Source: Pseudomonadota bacterium (GTDB lineage Bacteria > Desulfobacterota > Desulfobulbia > Desulfobulbales > SURF-16). From it: DNA of 62,055 nt. Below are positions 34,294-43,846 of the stretch, piece after piece (positions within the stretch are counted from its first letter, which is position 1; every line of letters starts with the position of its first letter). The notes under the pieces are model-generated. The model was given only the letters and a program-made list of their open reading frames with translations, was not told where the DNA came from and searched no databases. The stretch spans positions 1 to 62,055 of the forward strand of contig JAHILF010000053.1 of NCBI GenBank assembly GCA_018897105.1, written 5' to 3'. A program made the translations under genes and the position numbers.

Positions 34294-35220
34294 ATGTCCG
34301 CCACAAATGACGATAAAATAATTATTTCCAATGAGGCGTCCGAGGCTTTGGGCCGCCGGATCGCCCAATATATGGATATTCCTTTCACCCGGGTTCTGAA
34401 GAAATTCTTCACCGATGGAGAAATCTACCACGCCTTTCCGGAGGATTTTTCCGGCCGGGATGTGATCATCGTCGGTGCCACCCCTAATGACGAATCCCAT
34501 CTGGAGCTCATCGATTTAATCGACGGCTGTCATTATTACCGGGCCAGGACGGTCAATGTGGTCATTCCTTACCTCGGCTACTCCACCATGGAGCAGGCAA
34601 AGCCCGATGCCAATGAAATCCCCAAAGGCATCACCCGGACCAGACAGATCTTCCGGGCCAGACCGGATTTTGTCGCCTTTATCGATCTCCATTCCGAGGC
34701 GGTGCTGCATGCCCACCATGGCGATGTGCAGACCCTGCATATCAATACCCACAATCTGATCGTCCAGAAGATACGGGAACTCAAGCTCAGCAACTTTGTG
34801 CTTGTCTCCCCCGATTATGGACGAAGCAAATGGGTGGCCCGTCTTGCCGGGCAACTCAATGCACCACATACAGCGGCGGACAAAGACCGCTATGCCATGG
34901 ATAAAACCATGGTGCATCAGGTGGCAAGCGTGGTGAAGGATAAGCTCGTCATCATATGCGATGACATGATCCGCACCGGCGGCTCTATTATTCAGACTGC
35001 CCTGCGCTGCCGGGAAGCCGGCGCTAGGGATGTCATATTGTTTGCCACCCATCTTGTCCTGGCCGGACAGTCCAGGCAGAAGTTCAAAGAGAACGGCATA
35101 GTTAAAATAATCGGCGCCGACACATATCCCGGGGTTGAAAGCGATGAACTGCTGGATGTTTTTTCCGTGGCGCCGCTTGTGGCCAGCACCTTGAAACGCC
35201 ATCTGGGCGCCGTTTATTGA
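34294..35220 (+). CDS. Ribose-phosphate pyrophosphokinase family protein
   Basis: The 308-residue protein has FTDGEIYHAF (like the FSDGE motif), PYLGYSTMEQAK, FIDLHSEA and the PRPP-binding loop VIICDDMIRTGGSIIQTA. It should convert ribose 5-phosphate and ATP to PRPP. It differs from standard bacterial PrsA (for example YYRARTVNVVIPYLGYS in place of the usual ARQDRK-type loop), so it is a divergent branch and may be a paralogue. It follows the ParA-like gene by 7 bp. Confidence 0.85.
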   Translation: MSATNDDKIIISNEASEALGRRIAQYMDIPFTRVLKKFFTDGEIYHAFPEDFSGRDVIIVGATPNDESHLELIDLIDGCHYYRARTVNVVIPYLGYSTMEQAKPDANEIPKGITRTRQIFRARPDFVAFIDLHSEAVLHAHHGDVQTLHINTHNLIVQKIRELKLSNFVLVSPDYGRSKWVARLAGQLNAPHTAADKDRYAMDKTMVHQVASVVKDKLVIICDDMIRTGGSIIQTALRCREAGARDVILFATHLVLAGQSRQKFKENGIVKIIGADTYPGVESDELLDVFSVAPLVASTLKRHLGAVY

Positions 35221-35370
35221 TAGCGTTGCCTGGATAATCGAGCGCATCTTATCCGTCATGCAAAGCTGATGGCATTGCCTAGGCATTCGATCCGGGTCCG
35301 CGCCCCGCTGGGGGGGAATGCACGGACAAATGCGCAGTAATGAGAAAGGGCTGTAATACAGCGAGAAGCT

Positions 35371-35408
35371 CTGAAGCTGTTGCTTCAGCTCAATCCCCCT
35401 TCCGGGGG
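35371..35408 (+). other. Two adjacent GC hairpins in the leader of the second PilZ gene
   Basis: CTGAAGC/GCTTCAG with a TGTT loop (35371-35388) is followed by CCCCC/GGGGG with a TTCC loop (35395-35408). They lie in the 221-bp gap before 35442. No riboswitch consensus was matched and there is no T-run. Possibly a structured leader. Confidence 0.35.
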
Positions 35409-35441
35409 TAAATATCGATTGGCTGCGGACCGGAATTGACT

Positions 35442-35834
35442 ATGGGAATGGAACGACGCATATTTCAACGATTTTCGCTGGCGCTGAACGGCTCACTTTT
35501 TCTCTGTCAGGCGCAAGGAGGGGAAAGACTGAGCAGGCCGGTCAACTGCCAGGTTGTTGACTTATCCAAAAGAGGAGCCGGTCTCATCATCTGGCAGATC
35601 ATCGTCGATAACCTTCACCTTTTTTTTGGCCCCCTGGAATCAAATCAGCTCATTCTTCATCTGACCATAGATCAGCAAGGGACGGAGGCTCCACCCCTCA
35701 ACCTTACCGTTCGTCCTTTATGGTTTAATCGGATACTGTTTGAGGAACAACAGCCCTTTAAAATGGGGATCGAGTTTTTCGAAAAAATCGGGGAAGACGA
35801 TTTCCGCCGCTTGAAAAAGCTGGCCGGCCGCTGA
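35442..35834 (+). CDS. PilZ-like domain protein
   Basis: The 130-residue protein starts MGMERRIFQRFSLALNG, with an arginine motif as in PilZ proteins, followed by VVDLSKRGAGLII (D-x-S-x-x-G pattern, here DLSKRG) and KMGIEFFEKIGEDDFRRLKK at the end. The motif is complete, so cyclic di-GMP binding is likely, more so than for 32430-32810. The ATG at 35442 is preferred over a TTG six bases earlier. It converges with the EF-hand protein gene (20 bp gap). Confidence 0.78.
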   Translation: MGMERRIFQRFSLALNGSLFLCQAQGGERLSRPVNCQVVDLSKRGAGLIIWQIIVDNLHLFFGPLESNQLILHLTIDQQGTEAPPLNLTVRPLWFNRILFEEQQPFKMGIEFFEKIGEDDFRRLKKLAGR

Positions 35835-35854
35835 TTGCCGGGAATTGCCACATC

Positions 35855-36910
35855 CTACACAACAAGATCAATTTCCTGGACTGCGACAGCAGTACCGTTT
35901 TCCAGCAAGGCCAGGGATGTCTGCCGGATCTGTCCCAGTTGGTTATTGGCACTGTCTGTCAGCTTGAACTGCGTGTCAACCGGGGATAACAGCAGGGCTC
36001 CGATGCCCATGTCGGCAACGGAAACAAGCTGCTGCTTGCCGGCCTGATCCGCCATCCATACCTTGAGTTTGGCAAAAATCGGATCATTTTCATCCAGCCA
36101 GCCGTTTGCATCGGTATCAAATTCGGCAAGCTCAAGAAAACCGTGACCGCTGGCCGGACCAAAAAGCTCGGTGCCGTTGTTCACCTGCCCGTCACCATTG
36201 CGATCAAGGGCCAGAAACCCGCTGCCGGGCGCGACAAAGGTAATCTCCTCCTCCTGCGCGTCTCCGTCCAGATCAAAGCTCACTGTCATGTCACCGAGGC
36301 TTACTCCCTGGCCGTCGAAATTAATGACCAGCGGATCTACCAGACGGGCGTCACCTGCCTGCAGATGCACCCTGGTTTCCATCTGAAACTGCCGCTGCAT
36401 CTGCAGCTCATAGGCCAGATCAAGCTGTCTGCCATCCGCGGTGAGGACCTGGCCCTGGGCGGAAAAACTGACACTCTCCTGCTCGCTGTACGAAGAGACA
36501 GAATCATATTCCATGCCCCAGCCCAAACGCTCGACAGGTGGTTCGGCTGTTGCGCCTGGCTGGCTGTGTGCCTGGGACAGATCACTTGGCACTTCTGCTG
36601 TGGCCCCGGGCTGAAAGGTGGCAACATCGATCTTGCGACCGGTGAGCAACTCCAGAGTGAGCCTAAGTGCGCGAAGCTCAGGGTCCTCCGCCAGCCCGTC
36701 ACCATCCAGGGATGTACCTGCCGCACCCGTTCCGGCCCAGGAAGGACATGGCGGAGTGAGTTGGCGCGATTGTGTGCTGAGGGTCACTCTGTCAGCAGAG
36801 GGTTGCGACAGATTTTCGTCCTTCCAGAAGGTCAGGGAGCTTTCCGTTACCTCTTCCTGAGAATAGACATGACCAGCGGTCAGGTTAACGCTGGAAGCGG
36901 CAATCTTCAT
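35855..36910 (-). CDS. EF-hand-type calcium-binding protein of unknown function
   Basis: The 351-residue protein lacks a signal peptide. The N-terminal half is low complexity and Gln/Ser/Pro-rich. The C-terminal half holds calcium-loop motifs FLALDRNGDGQVNNGTELFG and FDTDANGWLDENDPIFAKL, preceded by FDLDGDAQEEEITFV. The block from VSFDLDGDG to the closing VQEIDLVV is a recurring module in proteobacterial proteins of unknown role. GGAGG lies before the ATG, and a perfect 20-bp palindrome lies just upstream (36924-36943). Possible calcium-responsive surface or cytoplasmic factor; secretion by a non-Sec route cannot be excluded. Confidence 0.75.
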   Translation of the reverse strand: MKIAASSVNLTAGHVYSQEEVTESSLTFWKDENLSQPSADRVTLSTQSRQLTPPCPSWAGTGAAGTSLDGDGLAEDPELRALRLTLELLTGRKIDVATFQPGATAEVPSDLSQAHSQPGATAEPPVERLGWGMEYDSVSSYSEQESVSFSAQGQVLTADGRQLDLAYELQMQRQFQMETRVHLQAGDARLVDPLVINFDGQGVSLGDMTVSFDLDGDAQEEEITFVAPGSGFLALDRNGDGQVNNGTELFGPASGHGFLELAEFDTDANGWLDENDPIFAKLKVWMADQAGKQQLVSVADMGIGALLLSPVDTQFKLTDSANNQLGQIRQTSLALLENGTAVAVQEIDLVV

Positions 36911-36923
36911 CTTTCCCTCCGGT

Positions 36924-36943
36924 TTTACCCATGCATGGGTAAA
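36924..36943. promoter_or_regulatory. Perfect 20-bp palindrome upstream of the EF-hand protein gene
   Basis: TTTACCCATGCATGGGTAAA is a perfect palindrome with centre at 36933/36934, 14 bp before the start codon and next to the Shine-Dalgarno. It could be a repressor operator or an RNA hairpin hiding the ribosome site. The remaining 36944-37141 shows no gene. Confidence 0.5.
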
Positions 36944-37141
36944 GAGATCAGCAATCAGGGACTGGAGTTGCGGAGCAGCGCTGTCGTTTTCCCGAACTCA
37001 CGGAGCAATCGGCATCCATGCCAATCAGCAGCTCACAACCCTCAGCAACATTATCACTGCGTATGCTGAACGTATCGGAGCAGGCAAAAAAAGAGATGAA
37101 TATTTTTCCGCCGGATTTTGGCGGCGCAAGGGATGGCTCCC

Positions 37142-39661
37142 TTACGCCTTGAAGAACCGCAGGCGCAGAGCGTTGCTGACCACGGAAACAGAACTGAGTG
37201 CCATGGCGCCGCCGGCAATCATCGGGTTTAAAGTGGGGCCGCCGAAGATATAGAGAAGGCCGGCAGCCACCGGAATGCCGATGACATTATAGGCAAAGGC
37301 CCAGAAGAGGTTCTGCTTGATATTGCGCATGGTCGCCCGGCTCAGTTTCAGCGCCGTCAGCACATGCCGGAGGTTGCCCTGCATCAGCACGATGTCCCCG
37401 CTTTCAATGGCAACATCAATGCCGGTGCCCATGGCGATACCCAGGTCCGCCGTGGCCAGGGCCGGGGCGTCGTTGATGCCGTCACCCACCATGGCCACCA
37501 CCCTGCCCTGCTTTCTGATTCGCTCGATCTCGTCCGCCTTATGCTCGGGCATGACCTGGGCAATGACCTCGGTAATACCGGCTTGACGGGCAATGGCCCG
37601 GGCCGTTTTTTCGTGATCACCGGTGAGCATCACCACCTCAATGCCCAGCTCCTGCAGCTGGCGGACGGTTTCCGCCGACTCTTCCTTTATCCGGTCGGCA
37701 ATGGCCAGCAGGGCGGAAAATCGGCCGTCCAGGGCGACAAAAAGAGCAGTCTTGCCGGCTTCGGCAAGCTCATCCGCCGCCTGCAGTGCATCATTGCCTA
37801 CTGCCACACCTTTTTCAGTCAGAAGTTCGCTGTTGCCGATCAGCACCTGCATCTCATGCTGCCCGTTGCCGTTCTCTTGATGAACAGCTGCAACGATGCC
37901 CCGGCCTGGCAAGGCGGTAAAGGAAAGAGGTTCAGCGGGCTGCAGACCTTTTTCAGTGGCGGCCTGGACCATGGCCTCAGCCAGGGGATGCTCGGAGCCT
38001 CTTTCAGCGCTGGCAATGAGGACGAGCAGCTCATCGTCGCTCAATCCGGAAAAATTCCTGAGATCGGTGAGCTCAGGCTTGCCGTAGGTCAGGGTACCGG
38101 TTTTGTCAAACACCACGGTCTGGACCTTCTGCGCCATTTCCAACGCTTCACCGTTTTTCACCAGCACACCGAGCTGGGCGCCCCGGCCGGTGCCGACCAT
38201 GATTGAGGTCGGGGTGGCAAGTCCCATGGCGCAGGGACAGGCAATAACCATCACCGCGATAAAAATGCGCAGGGCAAAGGTAAATTCGGCATGGCCGATG
38301 AAATACCAGGACGATCCCGCCAAAACGGCAATAGCCATGACCGCTGGAACAAAGTAGAGACTGATGCGGTCGGCAAGATTGGCGATGGGTGCCTTGGAGC
38401 CCTGGGCATCCTGCACCATTTTAATGATACGGCTCAACGTGGTGTCCTGACCAACCTTTCTGGCCCGCACATGCAGGATACCGTTTTTATTCAGGGTACC
38501 CCCCACCACCTCATCACCTGGTCCCTTCTGCACCGGCAGACTCTCGCCGGTGAGCATGGACTGGTCAACACTGGAGGTGCCTTTCTCGATCACGCCGTCA
38601 ATGGGCAGCCTTTCCCCCGGCCTGATGAACAACAGGTCGTCCACCAGTATTTCGTCAACCAGGATCTCCTGCTGCTGCTCCCCTCTGATCAGGGTGGCCT
38701 TATCCGGGGCCAGCTGCATGAGTTGACTGATGGCGTCTGAGGTGCGGGCCTTAGATCGGGTTTCCAGATATTTACCCAGGGATACCAGGGCGATCAGCAT
38801 GGCTGCCCCTTCAAAATAAAGATCATGGGCTCTGGCCACCGCATCGATACCCAGCCAGATCTCCACCAGATTCCAGGTGGAATAGACAAACGCGGCACCG
38901 GTACCCACGGCAATGAGCGAATCCATGTTGGGGGCGCCGCGCAGCAGACTGGGAAAGCCGATCTGATAGAAATTACGGCCGAACCAGAGCACCGGCAAGA
39001 CCAGCAGAAATTGCAGCAGGGCAAAGTTCAGGGGATGGCTGGTCGGATGCAGAAAGTCGGGCAGAGCGATACCTACCATATGGCCCATGGAAACAACCAT
39101 GACCAGAAAGGCCAGAATAAATGAGGGGATCAGGCGGCCCTTCAGCTCCCGCAACCTGTCACTGATTTCCTGCTGCTGGCCGGCAAGCAGATTGGCTGAG
39201 GAAGAAACAGCCTCGGCCTTGAAACCAAGACCTTCGATGGTCTCCCGCAACTGTCTCTGGCTGACCCGACCCGGATCGATAACGATCTTCGCCAGCCCGG
39301 TTGCCAGATTCACCTCACATTTCTGCACCCCTGCCATGGCTCCCACCACCTTTTCAATGCGGCTGGAGCAGGAGGCACAGTGCATGCCTTTAATCGACAG
39401 CGTGAGATCTGATTCCGATCTGGGAGGTACAAGTTCAAACCCCAGACCTGCTATCCTTTCCGCAATGGTTTCCAGGGTAAGCCTGCTCGCGTCCCAGCCC
39501 AGATCCATTTTAGCAGTGGCAAGGTTGACCGAAACCCGGTCAACCCCCTCCATTGCCCCCACCACCTTTTCAATGCGGCTAGAGCAGGAGGCGCAGTGCA
39601 TGCCTTTGATATCTACCTGAAGATGCTCAAGTTGCCTGTTACTGTTTATAACAGCATTCAT
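37142..39661 (-). CDS. copA: Copper-exporting P-type ATPase with two HMA domains
   Basis: The 839-residue pump has two N-terminal metal domains (GMHCASC at about residues 20-26 and 92-98), eight membrane helices, the transport motif [11 protein letters not shown], phosphorylation site [15 protein letters not shown] motif SEHPLAEAM, and the hinge [21 protein letters not shown]. The CPC motif and NALRLR-type ending (SNALRLRFF) fit Cu(I) export from the cytoplasm. A CopZ-like chaperone is divergently encoded 145 bp to the right, implying a shared copper-responsive control region. Confidence 0.95.
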   Translation of the reverse strand: MNAVINSNRQLEHLQVDIKGMHCASCSSRIEKVVGAMEGVDRVSVNLATAKMDLGWDASRLTLETIAERIAGLGFELVPPRSESDLTLSIKGMHCASCSSRIEKVVGAMAGVQKCEVNLATGLAKIVIDPGRVSQRQLRETIEGLGFKAEAVSSSANLLAGQQQEISDRLRELKGRLIPSFILAFLVMVVSMGHMVGIALPDFLHPTSHPLNFALLQFLLVLPVLWFGRNFYQIGFPSLLRGAPNMDSLIAVGTGAAFVYSTWNLVEIWLGIDAVARAHDLYFEGAAMLIALVSLGKYLETRSKARTSDAISQLMQLAPDKATLIRGEQQQEILVDEILVDDLLFIRPGERLPIDGVIEKGTSSVDQSMLTGESLPVQKGPGDEVVGGTLNKNGILHVRARKVGQDTTLSRIIKMVQDAQGSKAPIANLADRISLYFVPAVMAIAVLAGSSWYFIGHAEFTFALRIFIAVMVIACPCAMGLATPTSIMVGTGRGAQLGVLVKNGEALEMAQKVQTVVFDKTGTLTYGKPELTDLRNFSGLSDDELLVLIASAERGSEHPLAEAMVQAATEKGLQPAEPLSFTALPGRGIVAAVHQENGNGQHEMQVLIGNSELLTEKGVAVGNDALQAADELAEAGKTALFVALDGRFSALLAIADRIKEESAETVRQLQELGIEVVMLTGDHEKTARAIARQAGITEVIAQVMPEHKADEIERIRKQGRVVAMVGDGINDAPALATADLGIAMGTGIDVAIESGDIVLMQGNLRHVLTALKLSRATMRNIKQNLFWAFAYNVIGIPVAAGLLYIFGGPTLNPMIAGGAMALSSVSVVSNALRLRFFKA

Positions 39662-39806
39662 ATTTCGACCTATTTTAAAGATAAAATTTGTCAGATCTTC
39701 ACTTTTTCAACAAAAAGAGTTATTAATATCTATTAAGATAATAATTAATCACTTAAATACCTGCAGGCAACTGTTTGACAGATCAAATACTTCAGGAGGT
39801 AAAGAT

Positions 39807-40007
39807 ATGGCAACTGTAAAAATTAACGGAATGCGATGCGCCCATTGCTCAGGCTCTGTGACCAAGGCGCTGGAAGGTATTGACGGAATCAGCAATGTCA
39901 AGGTGGACCTGGAGAAGGGAGAGGCGACCTATGCTGAAAACCGTGCCGTGCCGCTGACGTCCATCAAAGAGGCTATCAGCAAAATCGGCTTTGAGGTTGC
40001 TGATTAA
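39807..40007 (+). CDS. copZ: Heavy-metal-associated (CopZ-like) copper chaperone
   Basis: The 66-residue protein is a single HMA domain with GMRCAHCSGSVTKAL (MxCxxC metal site) and the usual beta-alpha-beta-beta-alpha-beta order, ending KIGFEVAD. It should carry Cu(I) to the ATPase encoded divergently. AGGAGG lies 8 nt before the ATG. A stem-loop terminator follows. Confidence 0.92.
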   Translation: MATVKINGMRCAHCSGSVTKALEGIDGISNVKVDLEKGEATYAENRAVPLTSIKEAISKIGFEVAD

Positions 40008-40042
40008 CCCAGGCCAGCAACCCCTAAGAAAAAAACTGCCAC

Positions 40043-40088
40043 CAACCCGCTCCAGGACTCTTGCCAGGAAGCGGGTTGCAAATTTTTT
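40043..40088 (+). terminator. Intrinsic terminator of copZ
   Basis: CAACCCGCT pairs with AGCGGGTTG around an 18-nt loop, followed by CAAATTTTTT. It ends copZ transcription 36 bp after its stop. Confidence 0.8.
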
Positions 40089-40158
40089 GTACATGATATT
40101 TCTACCGCGATAAACGGCAGCATTGGTACGCCCCCTGCTTCTTAGTTTCCCATGGCGT

Positions 40159-40851
40159 TCAGTTGCTGCTGCGGATATAGGCGACCAGCACTTTGTAGAA
40201 CTCCTGCACTTCCGCAGGCAGCTTGCTGAACTCCGTTCTGTTTAAAATATCATAGGCGGACATGGAATAAAAGGCCCAGGTTGCATCATGATCAATCTGC
40301 AGGGCGCCCCCTTCCAGCGCGACACCGGCAAAAAGGCCACGGCTGCGCGAGTAGGAGTAAATCTCTGATTCGAGCTTGATATCCGTATCCGCCTCAGCAT
40401 GCCGACCGACAGGACCGGCGGCAACAGAGGCGTCTGCTCCCAGGGTGAACTTCCCCTTCTGTATGGCCTCAACACTCTTCAAGCTTTTAAACACCAGAAT
40501 AATATCGGTTGACTGCGCCCCAATCTGAAAACCCACACTACCGCCGGTCAGAGAAACCATCACCGGATAGTGCCAGTCCCCCCGTATGTCACGGACCATC
40601 ATCAGACCGGTTCCATAGCGGCCGCCGATAATAAAACCGGCCTTGACCAGTTTGGGCAGCACCACGACGGCATGGGCATTGGCCAGAAGTGTCGGCGGGA
40701 TGGCGGTCTCAGGAATGGAGAAAATTTCCCGCATCACCTCAGTGGCCTCTTTTACCTTCCTCACCTCGGCAGAGGTATGCTGCGCGTAACTTTCTGGAAT
40801 AAAAGCAAAAAACAACACCAGAACGGTTACGGCAATTCGGTTAAATGACAT
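40159..40851 (-). CDS. SYLF/YSC84 lipid-binding domain protein, exported
   Basis: The 230-residue protein has a signal peptide (AVTVLVLFFAFIPESYA) and a SYLF (DUF500) domain: HAVVVLPKLVKAGFIIGGRYGTG (HAVVVLPKLVKAGFI, then IGGRYGTG), SLTGGSVGFQIGAQSTDII, FTLGADASVAAGPVGRHAEA and SRSRGLFAGVALEGGAL. These domains bind phosphoinositides or lipids in eukaryotes; the bacterial role is unclear. GGGAG lies 6 nt before the ATG at 40851. The gene is 17 bp downstream of the sensor kinase gene. Confidence 0.9.
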   Translation of the reverse strand: MSFNRIAVTVLVLFFAFIPESYAQHTSAEVRKVKEATEVMREIFSIPETAIPPTLLANAHAVVVLPKLVKAGFIIGGRYGTGLMMVRDIRGDWHYPVMVSLTGGSVGFQIGAQSTDIILVFKSLKSVEAIQKGKFTLGADASVAAGPVGRHAEADTDIKLESEIYSYSRSRGLFAGVALEGGALQIDHDATWAFYSMSAYDILNRTEFSKLPAEVQEFYKVLVAYIRSSN

Positions 40852-40868
40852 GATTACTCCCAAAGCTT

Positions 40869-42023
40869 TTATTTTCTCTTTATTTGCCTTACAGGAAGGA
40901 CAATAATAAACTCGGCGCCTTTACCGGATGCTGAACGGGCTGAAATGGTGCCCCCATGGCGATCAACAATCTTTTTGCAGATAGCAAGCCCGATACCAGT
41001 GCCATTATACTCATCCCTGCCGTGTAAACGCTGGAACAGGCCGAAAATCTGTTCCTGGAAACAGGCATCAAAACCGATGCCGTTGTCCTTGACCACCACC
41101 TGACAGAGGGTTCCCCTGCCGATATTTTGCGGAAAAGTGAGGGGGAAAACCTCGATAAAGGGTGGATCGCCGGGGGCAGAATATTTCAGGGCGTTTGACA
41201 CCAGATTCTGGAACAACTGTCGCATCTGCAGCGGGTCCGCCTCAACCGTACCAAGGCCTTCAGATATACATACCCTGGCCTTCTTGATGTCGATTCTCAC
41301 CTCAAGATCAGAAATGACCTCACTTATCACATCATTTAAATCAACCTGAACGAATTCCTGGGCCTGGGTGGTTAGCCGGGAATACTGCAGCAGGCCGTCA
41401 ATGAGACCCTGCATACGGCCAGCCGCTTTTTCGATACGCTGCAGATAGATGGCACCCTGCTCGTCCAACACGGAGCGGGACCTCTTGGTGATCCTCTCGG
41501 CAAAGGCGCGGATCAGGTGGAGGGGCTCCTGCAGGTCATGGGAAACCACATAGGTGAAATCCTTCAGTTCCCGATTAATCTGTTCCAGACGGCTGGTAAA
41601 ATCACTTAATTCGATTTCAGCCTTTCTTTTCTGGATGAGAAAATTGATCCGGTAATGCAACAGTTTCCAATGAATCGGCTCTCTGATATAGTCATCGGAT
41701 CCTGCGGCAAAGGCCAAGTCAATCAGTTCATCATCATCAGGCCCGAAAAGCATGAGTGCAGCCGGCCGTTTATGAAAAAAACTTTTCTGCAGTTCTGCAC
41801 AGACATCAATGCCGTCACAATCGTGATGCACCGAGAGCAGGATCAGGTCCGGGACATGGCAGCCTGCCAGCTTCATCACCTCGGCACAGGACTCAGTGTA
41901 AATGATGTGATAATCCTGTTGCAGAAAGGATTGCATCTGCCGGCAGAGGGCAGATTCTCCACAGGCAAGCAGAATAACGGCCTTGCCTTGACCTGCGGGC
42001 AGTTGAGACTGGTGATTCTGCAT
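40869..42023 (-). CDS. Sensor histidine kinase with degenerate receiver domain
   Basis: The 384-residue protein has an N-terminal receiver-like domain (about 14-130), then a coiled coil, a HisKA dimer (DFTYVVSHDLQEPLHLIRAF, phospho-acceptor His) and HATPase_c (NLVSNALKYSAPG, VVKDNGIGFDACFQEQIF, GTGIGLAICKKIV). In the receiver the phosphorylation Asp is replaced by Ser64 (DLILLSVHHDCDG) and the acidic pair is missing (LLACGES), so it cannot take phosphate in the usual way. No membrane helix is seen, so it senses in the cytoplasm. Its kinase half resembles phytochrome-type kinases. A partner regulator is not adjacent. Confidence 0.88.
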   Translation of the reverse strand: MQNHQSQLPAGQGKAVILLACGESALCRQMQSFLQQDYHIIYTESCAEVMKLAGCHVPDLILLSVHHDCDGIDVCAELQKSFFHKRPAALMLFGPDDDELIDLAFAAGSDDYIREPIHWKLLHYRINFLIQKRKAEIELSDFTSRLEQINRELKDFTYVVSHDLQEPLHLIRAFAERITKRSRSVLDEQGAIYLQRIEKAAGRMQGLIDGLLQYSRLTTQAQEFVQVDLNDVISEVISDLEVRIDIKKARVCISEGLGTVEADPLQMRQLFQNLVSNALKYSAPGDPPFIEVFPLTFPQNIGRGTLCQVVVKDNGIGFDACFQEQIFGLFQRLHGRDEYNGTGIGLAICKKIVDRHGGTISARSASGKGAEFIIVLPVRQIKRK

Positions 42024-42025
42024 GG

Positions 42026-43039
42026 TTAGTCCTGAAAGAGTTTCCCCAGACCGCCGATTACCGAACCTTCACCGCGGGATTGCGTTCCCGTTTGCGGGGC
42101 TGCCTGATGAATTTTGCCGGCAAGGCGTGAAAATGGCAGGGATTGCAGCCACACATGGCCCGGTCCGGTGAGATGGGCAAAGAAAAAACCCTCGCCCCCG
42201 AAAATTCCTGATTTGATGCCGCTTACTGTCTGGATATCATAGTTGACCGATTTCGTCAAAGCAACCAGGCAACCGGTATCAACCCGTAGCGATTCACCCG
42301 GACCCAGCTCTTTTTCGATTATAGTGCCACCGGCATGGACAAAGGCCAGGCCGTCACCTTCGAGCTTCTGCATGATAAAGCCTTCACCGCCGAAAAGGGC
42401 GACCCCGATTCTCTTCTGGAAATGGACCCCGATGCTTACCCCCTTGGCCGCACAGAGAAAGGCGTCTTTCTGGCAGATGATGGTGCCGTTATAGTCTTTC
42501 AGGTCAAGAGGAATGATCTTGCCGGGGTATGGCGCGGCAAAGGCCACCCTTCTCTTGCCGGGAACAATACTGGTGAAAACGGTGCAGAAAAGGCTTTCAC
42601 CGGTGATCAACCGTTTGCCGGCCCCGAGGAATTTGTCCATCAGGCTGCCGCCTGCGCTCTCACTGCCGTCGCCGAAGACCGTCTGCATCTCAATGCCGTC
42701 TTCCATGTACATCATGGCGCCTGCTTCAGCCACCGCGCTTTCATGCTGATCAAGTTCAACCTCGATAAACTGCATTTCATGGCCGAAAATCTCAAAGTCG
42801 ATTTCATGGGCCTTCTGCAGAGATCCCCCGGCAGACGGGGGTGGAGGCGCCATGGGCTGAACGCTGCTGCCACCCTGCCGGAATTCCGGCACCTCGGCCA
42901 GCGGTTGCCATGCCTCGTATCCTTTTTTCCAGATCAAGGTCTGAGGCGTATAGAGTCCTGCGTCGAGACCCTCCGTTATCTGTTCTTGAGTGAAAGGGCC
43001 GCGGGACTTTCCGTCAACAGCAACAAACCAGGTACTCAT
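42026..43039 (-). CDS. AIM24/TIGR00266-type protein with N-terminal GYF_2 domain
   Basis: The 337-residue protein starts with a GYF_2-like domain ([21 protein letters not shown] split: [36 protein letters not shown]). A Pro-rich linker leads to an AIM24 beta-helix ([76 protein letters not shown]). Function is unknown; homologues are soluble trimers and in mitochondria the fold aids membrane organisation. AAGGAGG spaced 7 nt favours the ATG at 43039. It precedes the sensor kinase gene by 2 bp, a likely operon. Confidence 0.87.
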   Translation of the reverse strand: MSTWFVAVDGKSRGPFTQEQITEGLDAGLYTPQTLIWKKGYEAWQPLAEVPEFRQGGSSVQPMAPPPPSAGGSLQKAHEIDFEIFGHEMQFIEVELDQHESAVAEAGAMMYMEDGIEMQTVFGDGSESAGGSLMDKFLGAGKRLITGESLFCTVFTSIVPGKRRVAFAAPYPGKIIPLDLKDYNGTIICQKDAFLCAAKGVSIGVHFQKRIGVALFGGEGFIMQKLEGDGLAFVHAGGTIIEKELGPGESLRVDTGCLVALTKSVNYDIQTVSGIKSGIFGGEGFFFAHLTGPGHVWLQSLPFSRLAGKIHQAAPQTGTQSRGEGSVIGGLGKLFQD

Positions 43040-43140
43040 ATACATGCCTCCTTATTTTACAATTTCAAAAGAGTTATTTCATTTACTGAGCCTGCCGGTG
43101 GCGGTTCTGCGCTCAGCCAACCCGACAGGTATATCATTCT

Positions 43141-43725
43141 CTACTTATAGAGTCTGTGACACTCTTTGGTCAAATGGTTTACTTCGGAAATATTTTGCCG
43201 GGCCGCAGCAAAATCCCCCTTCTCCGCCGCCGAGATACAGGCCTTCACCACGTTTGCACACTCACACCAGGCCTCAAACCACTGGCTGTGGGCGCAGAGA
43301 TGATAATCATCGCATTTTTTGCGCAGCTCTGCTGCCAGTTCCCTGGGCAGGGCATTCTCCGCACCCACCTGTTTCACCACCTCTTTCCACAGGCGACTGA
43401 TGTCCTTTTTGAGGTTTTTCCCTCCTGAGGCCGGGCATTTCCGCACTTTTTCCTTGCCATCCGCCGCAAGCACAGGCGGTGACCCTTCTTTTGCCGCCAA
43501 CCTGGTCTGCAAAAAAAACTCACAGGAAACCATGCCCCTTTTCAGCTGTTTTTTCATGACAAAGGAAAAAGAATCACCAACCGGCAGCTTCTCACCATTG
43601 ATGATCAGGCCGCCATCGGCAATTTCAGCGGCCAGGCGTGACAGTTCTTCGGCGATTTCCGAGCCGGACCGCTGCTCATGCTTTCTTTTGCTGGTTTCTT
43701 CCGGAAATATCTTCTTTTGGTCCAT
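43141..43725 (-). CDS. Amphi-Trp/XXXCH domain-like protein
   Basis: The 194-residue protein starts at ATG 43725 (GGAG 6 nt upstream). The N-terminal part SEIAEELSRLAAEIADGGLI with VNG-like INGEKLPVG resembles the amphi-Trp domain. The C-terminal part is helical and ends NHLTKECHRLYK, the C-H signature of XXXCH proteins that occur with GAK-type ATP-grasp systems in Desulfobacterota (recalled, not searched). Other GAK genes are not in the window. Function unknown; conserved Cys/His residues (CDDYHLCAH) suggest metal or heme-like binding. Confidence 0.7.
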   Translation of the reverse strand: MDQKKIFPEETSKRKHEQRSGSEIAEELSRLAAEIADGGLIINGEKLPVGDSFSFVMKKQLKRGMVSCEFFLQTRLAAKEGSPPVLAADGKEKVRKCPASGGKNLKKDISRLWKEVVKQVGAENALPRELAAELRKKCDDYHLCAHSQWFEAWCECANVVKACISAAEKGDFAAARQNISEVNHLTKECHRLYK

Positions 43726-43846
43726 GTTTTCTCCAGGCAGAGGGGAAAAGAGATCCATGCTGCTTGAATTGTCGGCAAAAAATAACAGAGCCGGCAAAAC
43801 AGCAAAGGGCGCAGGCCGAGATGATCATTAATTTTACAACAATAAG

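Noticed and set aside
35221-35441. c-di-GMP (GEMM) riboswitch before the second PilZ gene
   Set aside because: GCACGGACAAA recalls the motif but the GEMM core (tetraloop, receptor and conserved A-G elements) could not be laid out; only two simple hairpins remain.
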